A stretch of 64,000 nucleotides of DNA. Origin: Streptomyces sp. SID13726 (GTDB taxonomy: Bacteria; Actinomycetota; Actinomycetes; Streptomycetales; Streptomycetaceae). This document shows, in pieces, positions 60,904-64,000 of the stretch. Each line of letters opens with the position of its first letter. The first letter of the stretch is position 1. The DNA lies in NCBI RefSeq assembly GCF_010548375.1, contig NZ_JAAGLY010000022.1, positions 62,001-126,000 of the forward strand, given 5' to 3'. A model generated the notes under the pieces. The model was given only the letters and a program-made list of their open reading frames with translations. It had not been told where the DNA came from and did no database searches. The position numbers and the translations under genes are program-made.

Positions 60904-61006
60904 CCGGACCCGACTCCGAGACCGGTCCAGGCTCCTGGCCCCTGGCCCCTGGCTTGAGACAGGACCGGTCTCCCTCCCGATCTTCGACACCAGATGGGGA
61001 CGACTG

Positions 61007-61480
61007 GTGCATCATCACGGCTTCCTCTGGACCGGCCCGAAAGCACGTTTCGACGATGAAGCCTTACGGCGTCCGCCACATCCCGAACCACCTCCCGCCG
61101 GAAGCAGGCCGGAGTTGGTCCAGCGTTGTCGAGAGGTGGCCGCGGAGTTCGCGGCGACGGAGATTCCGCCGCTGGAGACCGCGTACTGGCTGGTCAAACC
61201 TCGCTCCTCCGTACGTGGCACGTGGGAGGAGCCCAAAGAAGCGGTGACCTGGCTCGCAGAGCAACTGGACGACTACGCACCGCGGTTCGCATCCGAGTGG
61301 GATCGCGACGCCACTCATCTGACGTTGCTGATCGACTCGGCTTTGGTGAGGCTGAGTCTGGGTGCGGATGCCTCGCTCGGCTTCTACCTGGAGCGGCCTT
61401 CCTATCTGTCCCTCGCGGTGGTGACATGCTCTCCACATCGTTCGAGACCTAACCTGCCCTGCCCCGTCCGGCAGTCGTAG
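61007..61480 (+). CDS. Hypothetical protein
   Basis: A 157-residue protein with helical stretches (QRCREVAAEFAATE, AVTWLAEQLDDYAP) and a strongly biased third codon position, so it is probably real. No family recognised. The GTG at 61007 has GGGGA six bases upstream; the frame is open further left but unlike protein. No signal peptide or membrane helix. Confidence 0.5.
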   Translation: MHHHGFLWTGPKARFDDEALRRPPHPEPPPAGSRPELVQRCREVAAEFAATEIPPLETAYWLVKPRSSVRGTWEEPKEAVTWLAEQLDDYAPRFASEWDRDATHLTLLIDSALVRLSLGADASLGFYLERPSYLSLAVVTCSPHRSRPNLPCPVRQS

Positions 61481-61600
61481 GAGCCATGCAAAGGGAGGGC
61501 CCACCGGCGCCGACAGCCCTTCCTCCCGGCCTGGGGACGAACGCCGTTCCCATGGGTATGACCGCCATCGATTCACCATTGCCTTGGGAAGGGGAACACA

Positions 61601-62206
61601 GTGACCAGCTCGGTGCCGTGGCGACAACGTCTGTCCACCGGAACAGAGGACACCCAGAACGAAGTGGTCCGCCTCTACCAGCAGACGCGGCACAGCAAGG
61701 CGTACGTCCCCACCATGATCTGGGGCACGATCCAGACCGAGGCGTACGCCACCGTGATCCTCCGCCAAGTAGTCGGCTTCCTCGATGTCCCGGACGACGT
61801 CTCCGCCGGCGTGGCCAAGCGGATGGAGCGCCAACAGGTCCTGTACGACGGTAAGCACCAATACGACGTGATCCTTGGCGAGCAAGCCCTCTACACGAAC
61901 ATCGGAGGGCCGACCGTAATGCGCGGGCAGATGGAGCGCCTCCTCCGCGACTTCGACCTCCCATCCCTGACGCTCGGCATCCTTCCCGTCACCGCCGAGG
62001 TCGGTGTGGTCCCCATGCCCGGCTTCAACATGTACGACGACAACCGCGCCAGCTACGAGCTCGTATCGACCGGCGTGGACATCACCGACCCCGCCGAACT
62101 CGCCCTCCACAGCAAGGCATTCGACGCGCTCAGGGAGGCCGCGCACTTCGGAGACCCCGCCAAGGATCTGATCAACAAAGCCCTGACCTCCTGGAGCAAC
62201 GGATGA
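61601..62206 (+). CDS. DUF5753 protein without HTH (Scr1-like, headless)
   Basis: A 201-residue DUF5753 domain (GTIQTEAYATVIL, VAKRMERQQVLYD, LGEQALYTNIGG, GILPVTAEVGVVP) starting directly with the domain. The usual ~60-residue XRE helix-turn-helix is missing, and no HTH remains upstream. The GTG follows AGGGGAA. Either a truncation or a partner that titrates other Scr1-like regulators. Confidence 0.8.
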   Translation: MTSSVPWRQRLSTGTEDTQNEVVRLYQQTRHSKAYVPTMIWGTIQTEAYATVILRQVVGFLDVPDDVSAGVAKRMERQQVLYDGKHQYDVILGEQALYTNIGGPTVMRGQMERLLRDFDLPSLTLGILPVTAEVGVVPMPGFNMYDDNRASYELVSTGVDITDPAELALHSKAFDALREAAHFGDPAKDLINKALTSWSNG

Positions 62207-62233
62207 CGCCTCACGGTATGTCGATCGGCACAG

Positions 62234-63337
62234 GTGAGCCAGACCAAGTTGAGTGGTGCGCCGCGCGAAGAACAGACGACTGCGGCTGAGCATCCCCACC
62301 CAGGAGACCAGCACATCCCCAGGACGGTAACCGGCGTCGACGCCCGCGGAACACAGCACTGCGAGACCTCGGCCCTCGGCGTGCTCCTCCGTCAGCAGGG
62401 CATCGACCTCTCCGAACCCATGCTCTTCGGCCTCGGATCCGGTCTGTCCTTCGTCTACTGGGACAGCAAGAGCATGGGCTTCCCCTTCCTCGGCGGACGG
62501 GTCAGGCCCTTCGAGCTGACCAGGAACCTGGCCGCCGCACTCGCGCTGGACCTCGACGTCCGGGAGACCTCCTCCCCGCGCAAGGGGTGGGCGAACGTCG
62601 TCGACGCCATCGACGGCGGCCGGCCCGTCGGGCTCCAGCTCGACAGCTACCACCTGGACTACTTCGGTACGAAGGTGCACTTCGGTGGTCATGTCGTCGC
62701 GATGTACGGCTACGACGACGAGGTCGCCCTTCTCGTCGACACCGACCAGCAGGGCGGGGCCGTGTCCACGAGTCGGGGCAGTCTCGCGGAGGCGAGGGCG
62801 GCTCGGGGGCCGATGACCGCGAGGCACCGGTCGTTCACCGTCACGGCTCCGGGGCGGTCGGCCGAAGGCGGGATCGCCGGGCTGCTCCCCGAGGGCAGGA
62901 TCGTCCCCGCCATCACCACCTGCGCCCACGCCTTCCTCAACCCGCCCATCGCCAACCTGGGTCACCGAGGCATCGAGAAGACCGGCAAGCTCGTACGCAC
63001 ATGGCTGCGGCGGACCGACGACCCGCAGCGGGACCTCGCGCAGGCCGCGCTCCTGATGGAGAAGGCCGGTACCGGCGGTGCCCTGTTCCGCAACCTCTAC
63101 CGCGACTTCCTCGCCGAGTGCGCCGAGCTGCTCGACAGCGAACACCTGCGCACCGGACTCGGGTTGTACACCGAGGCCGCCCAACTGTGGACGGCGGTCG
63201 CGGAGTTGATTGCCGAGGCCGGTGAAACGGGCGACGAGCGGCACCTCGTACGGGCGGGCGACGCACTCGGTGACCTGTCACGGATCGAGCGCGAGGCGAT
63301 GGAGGCGCTGAGTCGTCTGGCGGACGCCAGGCCCTGA
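62234..63337 (+). CDS. BtrH-like N-terminal domain protein with DUF4872
   Basis: A 367-residue protein. The first half resembles the BtrH N-terminal domain with Cys in TQHCETSAL and His in FGGHVVAMYGYDD, the arrangement of a papain-like acyltransferase or peptidase; the second half is helical (DUF4872-like). BtrH transfers an acyl group in butirosin synthesis; the substrate here is unknown. The GTG at 62234 has a weak ribosome site. It begins 27 bases after the headless DUF5753 gene and may be in one transcript with it. Confidence 0.75.
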   Translation: MSQTKLSGAPREEQTTAAEHPHPGDQHIPRTVTGVDARGTQHCETSALGVLLRQQGIDLSEPMLFGLGSGLSFVYWDSKSMGFPFLGGRVRPFELTRNLAAALALDLDVRETSSPRKGWANVVDAIDGGRPVGLQLDSYHLDYFGTKVHFGGHVVAMYGYDDEVALLVDTDQQGGAVSTSRGSLAEARAARGPMTARHRSFTVTAPGRSAEGGIAGLLPEGRIVPAITTCAHAFLNPPIANLGHRGIEKTGKLVRTWLRRTDDPQRDLAQAALLMEKAGTGGALFRNLYRDFLAECAELLDSEHLRTGLGLYTEAAQLWTAVAELIAEAGETGDERHLVRAGDALGDLSRIEREAMEALSRLADARP

Positions 63338-63528
63338 CCGGGGCGTCACTCCCGGGCCGTCCACCCGGACCTGCGCATCACCGTCGAGCGGGTCATCGCC
63401 GAGTTCCGGGCGGGCGGGACGGCAAGGCGTCGAGCACCGGGACGCCGTCCAGCCGGTACCGGCGACGCCGGCCAACGAGCACACCGTGTCCCGGGCCCCC
63501 AGCGCGACCACAGAGCCGTCCCGTCAGT

Positions 63529-64000
63529 TCACTCAACGAACCGGTACTTCAGATGGGTCGCCAGCGGAGTCTCCACCACCCTGACCTGCTCAAGCCGCCG
63601 CTCCCCCACCCCCACCCCCTCGAACAACCGCAGCCCGGCCCCCAGCAACGCCGGCACCACATGCAGCTGAAGCTCGTCGACGAGCCCCTCCCGCAGATAC
63701 TGCTGGACCGTCCTCGCACCGCCCGCGATGTCGACGTTCCGCTCCCCCGCCGCCGCCCGCGCCTGGGCGAGCGCGCTGTGGATGCCGTCCGTGACGAAGG
63801 TGAAGGTGGTGCCGCCCTGCTTCACCAGGGGTGCGTGCGGACGGTGGGTGAGGACGAAGACCGGCACCCTGAACGGCGGGTTCTCGCCCCAGAAGTCCGC
63901 CCCCGTGTCGTACATCATCCGCCCCATGATCACCGCCCCGGTCGCGTCGAACCACTCCCGCATCAGCTCGGAGTCACGGTTCTCCTCGCCGCCGGTCATG
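63529..64000 (-). CDS. Dihydrofolate reductase-family protein, partial (5' end off window)
   Basis: At least 156 residues of a RibD-C/DHFR-like protein; the start lies beyond the window edge. VIMGRMMYDTG, VFVLTHRPH, DIAGGARTVQQYLREGLVDELQLHVVPALLGAG (cited in part) and LFEGV are family marks. Such proteins act as stand-alone reductases of unknown substrate. A short AT-lean gap of about 190 bp with no gene separates it from the BtrH-like gene. Confidence 0.8.
   Translation of the reverse strand, partial: MTGGEENRDSELMREWFDATGAVIMGRMMYDTGADFWGENPPFRVPVFVLTHRPHAPLVKQGGTTFTFVTDGIHSALAQARAAAGERNVDIAGGARTVQQYLREGLVDELQLHVVPALLGAGLRLFEGVGVGERRLEQVRVVETPLATHLKYRFVE

Noticed and set aside
63338..63528. 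Short frames between the BtrH-like and DHFR-like genes
   Set aside because: A protein-like stretch (HPDLRITVERVIAEF) has no start or ribosome site and ends quickly; too weak to call.

Overview
The window is high-GC actinomycete DNA, almost certainly from a Streptomyces chromosome core. The signs are GTG and TTG starts, strong GC at third codon positions, dense four-base start/stop overlaps, Tat signal peptides, LAxTG sortase substrates, and the gene order cdgA - ehu transporter - lpmP - cslA - glxA - cslZ known from the S. coelicolor group. Evidence is sequence reading plus remembered family knowledge; no searches were run.

Layout. 0-5 kb: a secreted M6-like metalloprotease, divergent from a PAS-GGDEF-EAL c-di-GMP enzyme (cdgA), then a luciferase-like oxidoreductase. 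4.7-13.7 kb: a catabolic/uptake block with two Asp/Glu-racemase-like paralogues, a 2-hydroxyacid dehydrogenase, an amidase, a DUF3830 protein, an EhuBCDA-type amino-acid/ectoine ABC transporter and an IclR regulator. 13.8-19.5 kb: two identical tRNA-Lys(CTT) genes flank an acyl-CoA ligase, a DUF3592 protein, the LPMO LpmP, an SPFH protein and an NlpC/P60 wall hydrolase. 19.9-25 kb: the tip-glycan locus cslA-glxA, convergent with cslZ. 25-30 kb: a GAF-ANTAR regulator, an LAxTG surface protein, a class F-like sortase with a small partner, and a NagD-like phosphatase. 30-33 kb: a phosphonate-type cluster (GntR, FAD oxidase, phosphonatase-like HAD with a His-rich N-terminus) ending in what looks like a truncated ABC ATPase gene. 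33-39 kb: a second LAxTG protein, a minisatellite, a ROK regulator divergent from a Gfo/Idh and HbpS-like pair, an LLM enzyme and an FAH-family enzyme. 39-51 kb: YidC, HxlR/MFS, a class E sortase, GNAT, GH30, SEC-C protein and several secreted or regulatory proteins.

51.5-63.4 kb is an accessory region with lower GC and small cassette-like genes. It starts with a possible defence cluster: a PLD-SF2 helicase-DUF3427 protein, a small membrane protein, and an SRA-like protein fused to a PD-(D/E)XK-like domain whose catalytic Lys position is Thr. It continues with an anti-sigma-like ATPase, three DUF5753 (Scr1-like) regulators, one without its HTH, two DUF397 (Scr2-like) proteins, DUF6879 and other small proteins, and a BtrH-like protein. 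The right edge cuts a dihydrofolate-reductase-like gene.

How the genes fit together. The c-di-GMP enzyme and the csl genes both belong to Streptomyces morphogenesis. CslA makes a beta-glucan at hyphal tips, GlxA oxidises it, and CslZ, LpmP and the NlpC/P60 protein can remodel glycan or peptidoglycan around it. The sortases probably anchor the two LAxTG proteins seen here and others elsewhere. The 51-63 kb region is the best place to look for undescribed biology.
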